Notes under the pieces: model-generated
Database searches by the model: none
Told to the model about the DNA's origin: nothing
What the model saw: only the letters and a program-made list of their open reading frames with translations
Made by a program: the position numbers and the translations under genes
DNA from: Acanthosepion pharaonis
Lineage: Eukaryota > Mollusca > Cephalopoda > Sepiida > Sepiidae
Direction of reading: 5' to 3'
Assembly: GCA_903632075.3 (NCBI GenBank)
Contig: CAHIKZ030004540.1
Location: forward strand, 474,501 to 538,500
DNA length: 64,000 nucleotides
Shown: positions 25,113 to 33,838 of the stretch, piece by piece
Position numbering within the stretch: the first letter of the stretch is position 1
Layout of the letters: each line of letters begins with the position of its first letter

Positions 25113-26411
25113 TAGCCAAAGTACCTGGTATTGTCTGGATGTATATGGCTGCAATTGTATAACTGCACCTCCTCCTCCCTGTATAACTGCATCCCCTGTA
25201 TGCCCACACCCCATGTATACCTGCACCCCCTGTCTAGAAATGTCTGCCTGCATTCTCACTTGCATGTATCATCCCCATTGGTATACTAAGCTATTCCCCT
25301 ATCCCTGATCTTTTTTACGTTATGTCCTTTGCAAGTGCTTGATTGTTTGTAATAAAAGAAATTCCATTGATAAAACCTTCTTGTGCAGTTGTTGTTTAGG
25401 GTTAAATTGTTTCAATGTTTTAGATATTCAGTAAATTTCCTATGACCATAATAACTTTCAAATAGTATGGCATTGTTCACAAATCTAATAATCAAACAAA
25501 ACAGGTGTGAAGCATCATAGCTTGATTCAAATACAAGTGCAAATGCATGAACAACCCCCTCCCTCTTCACATGTTTACTGTAAAGCTGGAATTAGTAAGA
25601 GGTTCTTCAGGAATTTTTCCCTTTTAACACTTCAATAATCCTTCTCAAACAATCTTTGCATCAAAGGTTGTTCGAATGCCAATTTAGGATGGAATCATAT
25701 GAATAAACTATTGGCTAAATGGCAAAAGCTGATTTTGGACCTAGTTTGTTGCAGATTTTGTTCACTTAACTGAAATAATCTAAACCAAATATTGACGCAG
25801 AAGAATTTGCATGTCATATGTAATTTACATGGCAAATTTAGAAAGCATCAGATGAAAAAGCAATGAGTTATGGCTGAAAAACAAGTTTTTTGAACATCTT
25901 TTCATGTTTTTTGTTTTATGCAGGGAAGCAAGTAGGATTAAAACCACATTATCTTATTTTTTGCATGATGATAAATTTTTGGCAAAATGTTTGAAAAACT
26001 CAGATAAAAAATGAGGAAGTTATTCAAGTTTATATTTAAGTAGTACGAAAAACCCAATTATTTCACAGATTTTTGTGTGAAGCCTGTGTCTCAGTAAAAC
26101 AATCAAGCACTCTACATAAACCTCATAACATGAGCTATGTTTTGCATTAAGTGCAAAGAATATCAGCTCATCCAGTAAAAACTTTGTTCGCATTTAACTT
26201 TGTCTTGATTTTTGTAAAAAGTTGGACCCACATTCAGTTTTATCAATTTTTCTGCCAAGCCTCGGGGAGGAATAGGGATGGAGATTGAAAAGTTGGTCTT
26301 GACCTTTGTTATTTAATTTGCAATATATTCGTGCAATTTCCTTGAAATTGGTTGAGAAATGTGGATGTTCCTACATAGCACACAGACACACAGACACCTG
26401 TTTTATAGATA
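25113..26411. mobile_element. Candidate dispersed element, class unresolved
   Basis: Begins ACTAGCCAAAGTACCTGGTA directly after the TA run and ends near CACACAGACACACAGACACC and TTTTATAGATAT. In many invertebrates a degenerate start of this kind and an ACAGACA...TTTTATAGATATAG end frame abundant non-LTR-derived repeats; I apply that from memory. Between the ends I see no ORF over 60 codons that looks real and no second copy in the window. It is called by its ends only. Confidence 0.35.
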
Positions 26412-26433
26412 TTGAGTGCTGGTACTAATAATA

Positions 26434-26807
26434 CAGGGTGTTTCAAAAAATTCGATATCCTTTGAGATGTAAATATCACAGAAAGTACATGATTAAGGCA
26501 AATGAAATTTAAAAGTATTAATGTTGAAGATCATAAGATTTATTCTTCCAAATCTGAATGAGAAATTCAAAAGCATGTGGATTATGTGAACACACAAAAC
26601 GCCTTTTCTCTTCTAGTAAATAGCATTTTTATGCCTGTAAAGAAAAAGATTAAAGAACATAAAAATACAGATAAGAAAAACACAACGACATAAAAACATA
26701 AAACAAACATTAAACATAAAGATGCTATTAAAATTTGAAGTCATTTGAAGGAGATCTAACAAAGTTATTAGATTGCGAAATGATATCAAATTTTTTGAAA
26801 CACCCTG
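26434..26807. mobile_element. Mariner-type MITE with TA target duplication
   Basis: 374 bp. The left end CAGGGTGTTTCAAAAAATTC and the reverse complement of the right end CAGGGTGTTTCAAAAAATTT agree, with the match continuing into GATATC, so 25 of 26 terminal bases are identical. Flanking TA dinucleotides at 26432 and 26808 fit the Tc1/mariner target rule, and CAGGGTGTTTCAAAA-type ends are typical of mariner families. No transposase is encoded. The near-identical ends suggest recent insertion. Confidence 0.9.
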
Positions 26808-27022
26808 TATAATACAGTATAAATATCAATATTTAAATTATGCAGCAATCAGTTTTCAATCAGTACCAGATGATTGCGTTGCGCATGAAACTCACACTTG
26901 TACTACCAGTGAGGAAAAAAAATCTATATTTATCCTTAATATAAATATGATATTTTAGTACTAACAAGCTAAAGGGACTTCCTGCAGATTGGTATGTCAA
27001 GCTGTTGTTTTTCTAAGTACTA

Positions 27023-27318
27023 AATCATGATCCAAGTCAGTTGCTTTAAGAGGTCAAGCTTCACTTCTCAAATAGCCAAGAAATATTGATAATAAAATAA
27101 AATAGTAAACAAAAAATGCTAGCATGAGTAATCTCGCCACATTCTATTTAGCAGCAAGAAATGATAACAAATTTCAGTAGATAAATTTTCCAGAGATCAT
27201 GGAAATACCAGAAACACACTTGGTGCATCTTTGAGTAATTCTTTCAATATACTTTAGCTAATTTAAAAAGAAAAAAATATTGACATTTTTCTTTTACACT
27301 TAAATTAAAAATTTTATG
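27023..27318 (+). repeat. Direct-repeat copy 1 (partner 28891-28918 plus 30303-30560)
   Basis: Shares ATCATGATCC, CAGTTGCTTTAAGAGGTCAA and a further ~250 bp with a second copy that is split by the hAT element at 28919-30302. Removing the hAT element and one 8-bp target copy makes the second copy continuous. The repeat is non-coding and its family is unknown. Confidence 0.75.
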
Positions 27319-28010
27319 ATAATTGTGCTTGTCTCTCCCTTTGTTAGTTTGCACGATCCTTAGGCCCTGTCAGTACCTCATAAATAATGGACTATTTCGT
27401 CTTGATTGCATGGAAAGAGGGAAAAAGAGACTGCTTGGTTTCAGTGAGAAAATGAAAGAAAGAAAGAAAGAAAGAAAGAATAATTTCATTACTAATTACA
27501 GAATATCCTATTATAATTGTGCTTATCTCTCCCTTTGTTAGTTTGCACAACCCTTAAGACCTGCCAATACCCCATAAATAATGAACTATTCTGTTTTGAT
27601 CATATGGAAAGAGTGAAAAAGACACTACTTGGTTTCATTGAAAGAAAAAATAATTTAATTACTTATTACAGAATATCCTATTATAATTGTGCTTATCTCT
27701 CCCTTTCTTAGTTTGCACGACCCTTAAGACCAGCCAATACCCTATAAATAATGAACTATTCCATTTTGATTGCATTGGTTTCAGTGAGAAAATGAAAGAA
27801 AGAAAGAAAGAATAATTTAATTATTTATTACAGAATATCCTATTATAATTGTGCTTATCTCTCCTTTCATTAGTTTGCACAACCCTTAAGATCTGCCAAT
27901 ACCCCATAAATAATGAACTATTCCGTTTTGATCATATGGAAAGAGTGGAAAAGACACTACTCGGTTTCAATGAAAGAAAGATAAAAGGGAAGATAGAAAT
28001 AGAGAGAAAA

Positions 28011-28057
28011 TATCAGATTAATCTAATAATAAGAACAGATACTAAACTTTGATCTTA
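28011..28057 (-). pseudogene. U2 snRNA-like fragment 1
   Basis: Reverse-complemented, this reads TAAGATCAAAGTTTAGTATC then TGTTCTTATTATTAGATTAA then TCTGATA. Known U2 snRNA nucleotides about 19-65 read TAAGATCAAGTGTAGTATCT, GTTCTTATCAGTTTAATATC, TGATA. The match covers the branch-site-recognition sequence GUAGUA (here TTAGTA) and neighbours. The rest of U2 is absent, so it is a derived fragment, not a gene. Confidence 0.65.
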
Positions 28058-28213
28058 TTATTTATTGGCATAATTACATCAATTAGGCATAAAGTTGGGA
28101 AAAAATGGGGCTGGAGAAAGAGCTTCTATCTTGATTGTATGGAAAGAGTGGAAAAGACACTACTTGGTTTCATTGAAAGAAAGAAAGAAGGGAATATAGA
28201 AATGGAGAGAAAA

Positions 28214-28260
28214 TATCAGATTAATTTAATAATGAAAACAGATACTAAACTTTGATCTTA
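28214..28260 (-). pseudogene. U2 snRNA-like fragment 2
   Basis: A second copy of the segment, about 200 bp from the first and in the same orientation within the tandem array: TAAGATCAAAGTTTAGTATC, then TGTT and an AT-rich stretch ending TCTGATA. It has the same extra A after GATCAA as the first copy, showing that the units were duplicated after derivation. Confidence 0.65.
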
Positions 28261-28262
28261 AT

Positions 28263-28590
28263 ATTTATTGATGTAATTACACCAATTCATCACGCAGTTG
28301 GGAAAAATGTGGGTCTAAGGAAAGGGCGTATCATGCAAAGTCTAGTACTAAAAAATTAAACTATTCTCAAATTAATCCCATACACACAAACAATATTCCT
28401 TCTGTCTGTCTCTTTCATCTGTTGACTGCCACTCTGTACTAACTGCTGATTATCATTTGCACTTTGATCTTAGCCAAAAGGCCAAAAAGTAATGGCAATC
28501 ATGATAAAAGCACCATTTTATTTTGTTGTCAATTCTCAAGAACAAAAAATGCATAAATTCACTTCATCATGTGTCTAGATAACTAGTGTC
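28263..28590. other. Spacer around U2-like fragment 3
   Basis: Apart from the U2-like segment nothing is recognised. It is AT-rich and has a TCTGTCTGTCTC stretch at about 28402. Confidence 0.3.
28461..28492 (-). pseudogene. U2 snRNA-like fragment 3 (5' end)
   Basis: Reverse-complemented it contains GGCCTTTTGGCTAAGATCAA, an exact 20-nt match to nucleotides about 11-30 of conserved U2 snRNA, followed by AGTG. Upstream TACTTTTT replaces the usual ATCGCTTCTC and downstream similarity fades quickly. This is a different part of U2 from the other two copies, overlapping them at GATCAA. A retropseudogene or a U2-headed SINE would fit. Confidence 0.75.
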
Positions 28591-28640
28591 CAGGTGTTAA
28601 GTTGGCCTGACAAAATCCTTTGTGGGCGAGATGTAGCCAA
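28589..28640 (-). mobile_element. Inverted copy of a hAT subterminal segment
   Basis: The sequence CCAGGTGTTAAGTTGG...CCTTTGTGGGCGAGATGTAGCC is the reverse complement of about 28932-28997 inside the neighbouring hAT element (about 50 bp, few mismatches). The two face each other across about 300 bp. This is either the relic of an older related insertion or an inverted partial duplication. Confidence 0.6.
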
Positions 28641-28918
28641 TTCATGTCTTGAAGCAACTGACTTAGATCATGTTACAATGAGTAGAAAAACAACAGTTTG
28701 CCTAGTAAAAGACAAAAAGTTTTCTTCTTTCTTCTCTCCTCAGCTATGGGTTAAACAGCAAGGTACACTGGGTTCTTTAGCCTTGTGTGGCAGCCAGTCA
28801 AGCAGAAGAACAAATCTGAATTCAAAACTGGAAAAGGAAATGGGAAACTTTTGTCTATTACTGGTCAATCTGTTGTTATTCTGTCCATTGAATCATGATC
28901 CGACTCAGTTGCTTTAAG

Positions 28919-30302
28919 AAAGGGATTGGTAACCCCCTGGCTACATCTAGCCCATGAAGGATTTTGCCTGACCAACTTAACACCTGGATGCCAGTTAGCT
29001 AATTAATTTGTGGAGCAAGTGACAGAATCAACTTACAACAAGACAAATTTTTTAAATCAAAATTTAATTTTGAATCCACTGTTGATTTCTACAAGAAATA
29101 TGTTTTGCCAAGCAGAAAATATAAAAGACTGTTGAATAATGCAAAAGTGATGATATCATTACTTGGAAGTAGATATTGTTGTTGATTATTTATACTATTT
29201 CTGGGTCATTTAATGCCAAAATTTAATTTTCTTGGGAGCTTTGAAGTCATAAAAATATGATAAGTTATTCTGCTTTCACAACTGAATACATGGTAGATGA
29301 TACTCAGCTTTTGTGTATACACACGTTTGTGTGGATATAATTACTAGAGGTGGTGGTATGATTGTTTTATGTTGTAGTTTTTGAAATTATATTTTGGTAT
29401 ACAATTTGGTTTCTTTAAGAAATTGTAGGATATTATATGCCATGAGTTATTTCATATTGGTTGTTTGGTTGGTTGATATTTTTTTAGCGGCATATCAACA
29501 CCTCTATGGGTTATTTAATGTCAAATTCTAAATATCTTGAACACAATTTTATGTATTCAACTAAATATATTTTTAATGCAGATAGAATATGTTGTTGGTC
29601 ATTTTATTTTAAAAATGTATTGCTAATTATTTTTTATATAAAAATGTATTGCTGGTATTTTTACTATAAAAATGTATTTTTATATTTTCATAGTATTTTG
29701 TTTGGGGGTTCACTATTTGCCCATAGTTAGGACCCTAACAGGTGTTACCACCCCAACTCAGGGTGGACATGGGAACAACAGCAATTAAAAGGTGATTCCA
29801 CATGCCTCAAAACATCAAATTTCCTGATCGACGCCCTTGCTGCCAGATAATATATGCTTGTGAACAATTTTTTCATAATTGAAATATATTAAAAGTCATT
29901 TAAGAACAAGGTTGGGTGATAACCATCTTGATGACGTCTTGCATCTGTCATTGACAAATATTTTACCTGATGTGGAGAAGTTATCAAACAATAAGCAGAA
30001 ACAAGTGTCTCATTAAATAATTTGCCATTTCTAACTGTATTTAGTTTGTAGTAAGGAATTTGCATTTTTTGTTGATTGTGTTGTTACCTTGTTATTCCTG
30101 CAGTAAAATAAGGAACCTTGTTTAAATAATATAATATTAACTACATTGTTTTTTCTTTAAAACTCCAGACCCAGGCAGCCTTCTGGATAGAGCAGTCTGA
30201 GGTTGACACAATTCATTATAGTAGATTTTATATTGTGGCCTTCCTCCGAGACAGTGCATAGCTTTCTAGCCCTGCTCTCTTCAAAAAAGGTTGCTGACCC
30301 CT
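28919..30302. mobile_element. Non-autonomous hAT element with 8-bp target duplication
   Basis: 1384 bp bounded by direct 8-bp repeats GCTTTAAG at 28911-28918 and 30303-30310. The right end reverse-complemented starts CAGGGGTCAGCAACCTTTTT, a typical hAT terminal repeat; the left end AAAGGGATTGGTAACCCC is a decayed version. Internally, ACATCTAGCCCATGAAGGAT recalls the GGCCCGCGAAGG-type subterminal sequence common in hAT MITEs. No transposase frame was seen. It split a pre-existing direct repeat and itself carries the repeat at 29460-29845. Confidence 0.85.
29460..29845 (+). repeat. Interspersed repeat family R1, copy 1
   Basis: Starts with a (GGTT)n-like tract, then GGCATATCAACACC, TATGGGTTATTTAATG, several AAAATGTATTGCTGGTA-like segments, GGGGGTTCACTATTTGCCCA, AGGTGTTACCACC, AGGGTGGACATGGGAAC and CATGCCTCAAAAC. 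Copies with the same order lie at 43915-44285 and 60815-61145. It is non-coding and SINE-sized, and its family is unknown to me. Confidence 0.8.
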
Positions 30303-30560
30303 GCTTTAAGAGGTCAAGCTTAGCTTCTCAAATAACCAAGGAAAATTGTTGGAAAAAATAAAATAGTAAATAAAAAGATGTTAGAATGAGTAATCTCTTC
30401 ACGTTCTATTTAGCTTCAAGAAATGATAACAAATCTCAATAGATAAATTTACCTGAGCAATTATTATGGATCACTGTAATCCCAGAGACAGACATGATAC
30501 ATATCTGATTAATTCTTTTAATATATTTAATTTAAAAAGATATTGTTATTTTCTTCTTTT
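30303..30560 (+). repeat. Direct-repeat copy 2, right part
   Basis: Continuation of the repeat partnered with 27047-27318, beginning GCTTTAAGAGGTCAAGCTT. It shares CTCAAATAACCAAG, GAGTAATCTC, ATTCTATTTAGC and AGAAATGATAACAAAT segments with copy 1. Confidence 0.75.
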
Positions 30561-30573
30561 AATTTTTAATGTA

Positions 30574-31581
30574 GGGTGTCCTAGAATTATCGATTGAAGT
30601 GAAATCAGACATTTTTTTAAAAAATCACTTAAATTTTTGTTCATCATATTTAATATAGTGTATAAATTTCTAATTTTGTTTATAACTTTATAATTTTTTC
30701 TAATTTCATTTTTTATTTTAATTTTATTTTTATTTATAATTTTATTTTTATTTTAATTTTTATTATTTTATTATGAATTTCTAATTCTGTTTATAACTTT
30801 ATAATATTTTTCTAATTTTTTTTTTTTATTTTAATTTTATTTCTAATTTTATTTTTATTTTAATTTTAACTTTTATTATTTTTATTATAAATTTCTAATT
30901 TTGTTTATAACTTTATAATTCTTTTCTAATTTTATATTTTATTTTAATATTATTTTTTATTTTATTTTTATTATTTTATTATAAATTTCAAATTTTGTTT
31001 ATAACTTTATAATTTTTTCTAATTTTATTTTTTATTTTAATTTTATTTTTATTTATAATTTTATTTTTATTTTATTTTTATTATTTTTATTATAAATTTC
31101 AAATTTTGTTTATAACTTTATAACTTTTTCTAATTTATTTTTATTTTTATTTAAAATTTTATTTTTATTATTTTTATTATAAATTTCTAATTTTGTTTAT
31201 AACTTTATAATTTTTTTCTAATTTTATTTTAATTCCCTTTCAGAACCTTAGTATGTATTTCTTTACATGGGGTTTCACAAAAACAAAGTTTTATCACCAA
31301 ACGATAAATAGTTTAGCTGAGCTTAACAAACACATTCAATAAGCAGTGATGAAATCCAATGATGAGATCTGAAATACTTAAAAATGTGTTTTGTAATGCT
31401 AAGCATAGATTTGAAATTTGCAAGGATACAAATGATGCACAAATTTTTGAAAAAAAGTTTTGACATAAGATTTATAAATCTATTTGCTTTGTATCATAAT
31501 TAAGTAATAAACATAAAACAGCGTTGTTTTTTTTTTTAATTTACCCAATTTCATTGAAATAATTGATTCTGAGACACCTTG
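30574..31581. mobile_element. Mariner-like non-autonomous element, decayed ends
   Basis: Flanked by TA at 30572 and 31582. The left end GGGTGTCCTAGAATTATCG and the right end reverse-complemented AAGGTGTCTCAGAATCAAT share a GGTGTC..AGAAT.A pattern. Most of the interior is an AT-rich tandem repeat and no transposase is visible. The ends are too diverged for certainty. Confidence 0.5.
30690..31225. repeat. AT-rich ~110-125-bp tandem repeat inside the mariner-like element
   Basis: The segment TTTTGTTTATAACTTTATAA recurs near 30671, 30783, 30901, 30984, 31107 and 31194, each followed by TTTTCTAATTTTATTTTT and variable (TTTTA)n. About six units. It is bounded by the ends of the surrounding element. 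Confidence 0.85.
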
Positions 31582-31779
31582 TATGATTGACATACACTGA
31601 TTTATCCAGACTAGTGTTTTCATTTTTGTTAATGGGTGTGCTCTGAAAAAGTTTTCTTCTTTTATTTGCATTTCCCCCATTATGAGTTTTATTATATCCA
31701 AGATATAACACCACAGAATGGAATAGCTGAAAGAAAAAGGAATGACAGGCATGCTATGTTCTCTGAGAGAGTTTTATGA

Positions 31780-31937
31780 TGCTAAGCTGTACATATATAT
31801 CAGGGATAGAGCATATGTAAATATAAAAGTGGACATTAAGGTCAACACCCAGCGGTGACTGTCTGTTTCATGCTTGAACACAATCATCAGGCCATGTGCA
31901 TTGTGTTTTGCCTTGATTGACCTCAATGTCCACCTTT

Positions 31938-31945
<8 letters not shown>
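31780..31945. repeat. Hairpin-family repeat (imperfect palindrome)
   Basis: Left half TATAAAAGTGGACATTAAGG and right half reverse-complemented TATAAAGGTGGACATTGAGG face each other around 31861-31900. The centre on the minus strand has CTGATGA at 31888-31882 and GAAAC at 31867-31863. The same family occurs at 32951-33110 and 52981-53110. Confidence 0.7.

Positions 31946-31980
<35 letters not shown>
31941..31980. repeat. (TA)n microsatellite
   Basis: TA run followed by TAGTCATCCACTGACTAT, a junction also found after the TA run at 42741-42775. Confidence 0.95.
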
Positions 31981-31983
<3 letters not shown>

Positions 31984-31984
31984 A

Positions 31985-32115
31985 TCCACTGACTATTTGG
32001 CTGGATCACAGCTCCTCAGTGGGGTTAGACATCTGATTCCTTCAAGTCAGGATTGAAACCTGACTGATTTGACATCAGTCAGATATCTTACCCCTAAGCC
32101 ATTGTCGCATGGTAG
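31985..32115 (-). mobile_element. tRNA-derived SINE (minus strand)
   Basis: On the minus strand TGGCTTAGGGGTAAGATATC matches a polymerase III A box and CAGGTTTCAATCCTG a B box, at tRNA spacing. On the + strand the element abuts a (TA)n run at its 3' side. The tRNA of origin cannot be named. Confidence 0.6.
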
Positions 32116-32237
32116 AAAGGAAGGAAATCTTAATGTTTTTCTCTATACAAAAAATGCTAGTGGCTCAGAGAACTCAATTCATACTTGAAGAGTAATGCTT
32201 AATAGCGGTAGGAGCCACTGTTTTTAAGACCCCCTTT

Positions 32238-32240
<3 letters not shown>

Positions 32241-32311
<71 letters not shown>

Positions 32312-32331
32312 AGAGAGAGAGATATAGAGAG

Positions 32332-32381
<50 letters not shown>

Positions 32382-32394
32382 GTAGCATATATAG

Positions 32395-32449
<55 letters not shown>

Positions 32450-32461
32450 AGCATATATAGT

Positions 32462-32503
<42 letters not shown>

Positions 32504-32616
32504 ACATATATACATATATATATATATATATATATGTTAAGAAATGGACAGGTCTGACAATAAATATAGTCATATTGTATATATATATATATCATTGACA
32601 TTCATATATAGTTAGC

Positions 32617-32647
<31 letters not shown>

Positions 32648-32662
32648 TATAGTCATATATCG

Positions 32663-32700
<38 letters not shown>

Positions 32701-32909
32701 CTATATATGCTGTATATATATGAAGAAATATAGTCTTAAGATGAGTGAGAGAGAGAACATATATATATATATACTATATATGTTCTCTCTCTCACTTTCT
32801 CTCTCTCTATATAACTGTATATGCTCTCTCTCTCTCTATATATATATATATAAATATATATGACAATATATGCTCTCTCTCTCTCTCTATATATATATGA
32901 CTATATATG

Positions 32910-32942
<33 letters not shown>

Positions 32943-32945
32943 GCA
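32241..32945. repeat. Compound (TA)n/(GA)n/(TC)n microsatellite with inverted halves
   Basis: The left part (32241-32660) repeats (TA)n, then (GA)5-7, then CATATATAGTCATA or similar four to five times, with units of roughly 65-90 bp. The right part (32755-32945) contains (TC)5-8 with GACTATATATGCTCTC, the reverse complement of the left pattern. The block can fold into a long imperfect hairpin. The central section 32530-32750 includes unique words such as GAAATGGACAGG. Confidence 0.9.
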
Positions 32946-32950
32946 TAAAT

Positions 32951-33110
32951 CTGACGATTGCATCTAGCCCGACGATTGCATCTAGCATGAAACAGATTGT
33001 TGCCTCTAAGTGTTGACTTCTATGTTCAATTTATATATTTACACACGCTCTATCACTGATATTGAGTGCTTTATCCCATAAATATAGCACATCTTAAGAG
33101 TAGAAAGACG
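32951..33110 (+). repeat. Hairpin-family repeat, right half
   Basis: Contains two CGACGATTGCATCTAG segments in tandem, then CATGAAACAG, TTGCCTCTAAGTGTTGACTT, GATATTGAGTGCTTTATCCC and ATAAATATAGCACA. These landmarks match 53048-53165 in the same order. Only one arm is present. Confidence 0.75.
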
Positions 33111-33172
33111 AGTAAAAGGGACAGGCAGGTTTAGCTACCCCAAATGCAAGCTTCTTCAGGAGCAACCCTACA

Positions 33173-33838
33173 ATGTGCTACGAGTACTCAAAGTTTAATA
33201 TACCCCCGAGAGATCCCGAGAGGGGGGTGGAAGAGATCTCTATTAGGACTGATTCTTTGACAACGAACAGAGACGCCCAACCACACTCGAAAGAATGCAT
33301 TTGTGGAAAGTTGTGCAAAAACCAACGAGGCCTACTAATCCACCAAGGCCGGATGAAATGCCTGGAGAGGGGGAGGCTTGAGCAACGTACAGGTACAAGC
33401 CCTGGTAAAACGAAGGAGAGGAAGGACCAGGAGTCGCACCACAGAGTCCAATCCCTCCAAGCTCAGGTTTCCTCTTCTCTAGGCATGGAGTTAAGGAGAA
33501 GAATCAAATGGCCGCCTGCTGACAACAAGGAGGCCTGGCAGAATTTCGATAAAGACATTTGCGAAATATTGCAACTAGCCAGCCAAGGAAGCGCCCAAAA
33601 TCAGTTAAAATATTTGACCACAATAATAACCAGCATGGGATCCGAAAGATTTGGCTATGTCGAATCTAAACAGATAGCAAAGCCAAACACCACCACTAAC
33701 CGAAGAGAAAAGAAAATTAAAGAGCTCAGAAAGGAGCTAAGATCCCTTAAAAAAGCTTCCAGGAAAGCGAACAGTGAGGATCGCCAGCCTCTGGAGGAAC
33801 TTCGTGCAATACTGAGGGAAAAGCTGAAGAATACCTGA
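33173..33838 (+). CDS. N-terminal part of an R2/NeSL-type LINE ORF
   Basis: Intact 221-codon frame beginning MCYEYSKFN. At residues 43-64 a zinc-finger-like CICGKLC...HQGRMKC (cysteines at 43, 45 and 49, histidine at about 58, cysteine at 64) matches the DNA-binding finger at the N-terminus of R2/NeSL-type elements. A basic, coiled-coil-prone region (RREKKIKELRKELRSLKK) sits at about 177-194. The frame stops at 33838 and the polymerase follows in other frames, so in the parent element this was probably one long ORF. The true start may be upstream of the ATG at 33173. Confidence 0.75.
   Translation: MCYEYSKFNIPPRDPERGVEEISIRTDSLTTNRDAQPHSKECICGKLCKNQRGLLIHQGRMKCLERGRLEQRTGTSPGKTKERKDQESHHRVQSLQAQVSSSLGMELRRRIKWPPADNKEAWQNFDKDICEILQLASQGSAQNQLKYLTTIITSMGSERFGYVESKQIAKPNTTTNRREKKIKELRKELRSLKKASRKANSEDRQPLEELRAILREKLKNT

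Larger units (their letters stand above)
27319..28262. repeat. ~160-200-bp tandem repeat array with (GAAA)n segments
   Basis: Units open with AATTGTGCTTATCTCTCC near 27321, 27517, 27687 and 27847, followed by TTAGTTTGCAC, CCATAAATAATG, ATGGAAAGAG and a (GAAA)n tract. The last two blocks (27960-28262) replace the start with AGAGAAAATATCAGATTAAT and a segment resembling U2 snRNA. Short predicted peptides in each unit reflect the repetition and do not indicate a gene. Confidence 0.85.

Noticed and set aside
25015..25265. Frames containing a Tyr-Ile repeat
   Set aside because: Caused by the (TA)n run at 25034-25112.
28594..28917. 107-codon plus-strand ORF
   Set aside because: It overlaps an inverted hAT subterminal segment and a repeat; no motif or codon signal was seen.
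32199..32573. Long frame rich in alternating Tyr and Ile
   Set aside because: It is the translation of (TA)n and (GA)n microsatellites.
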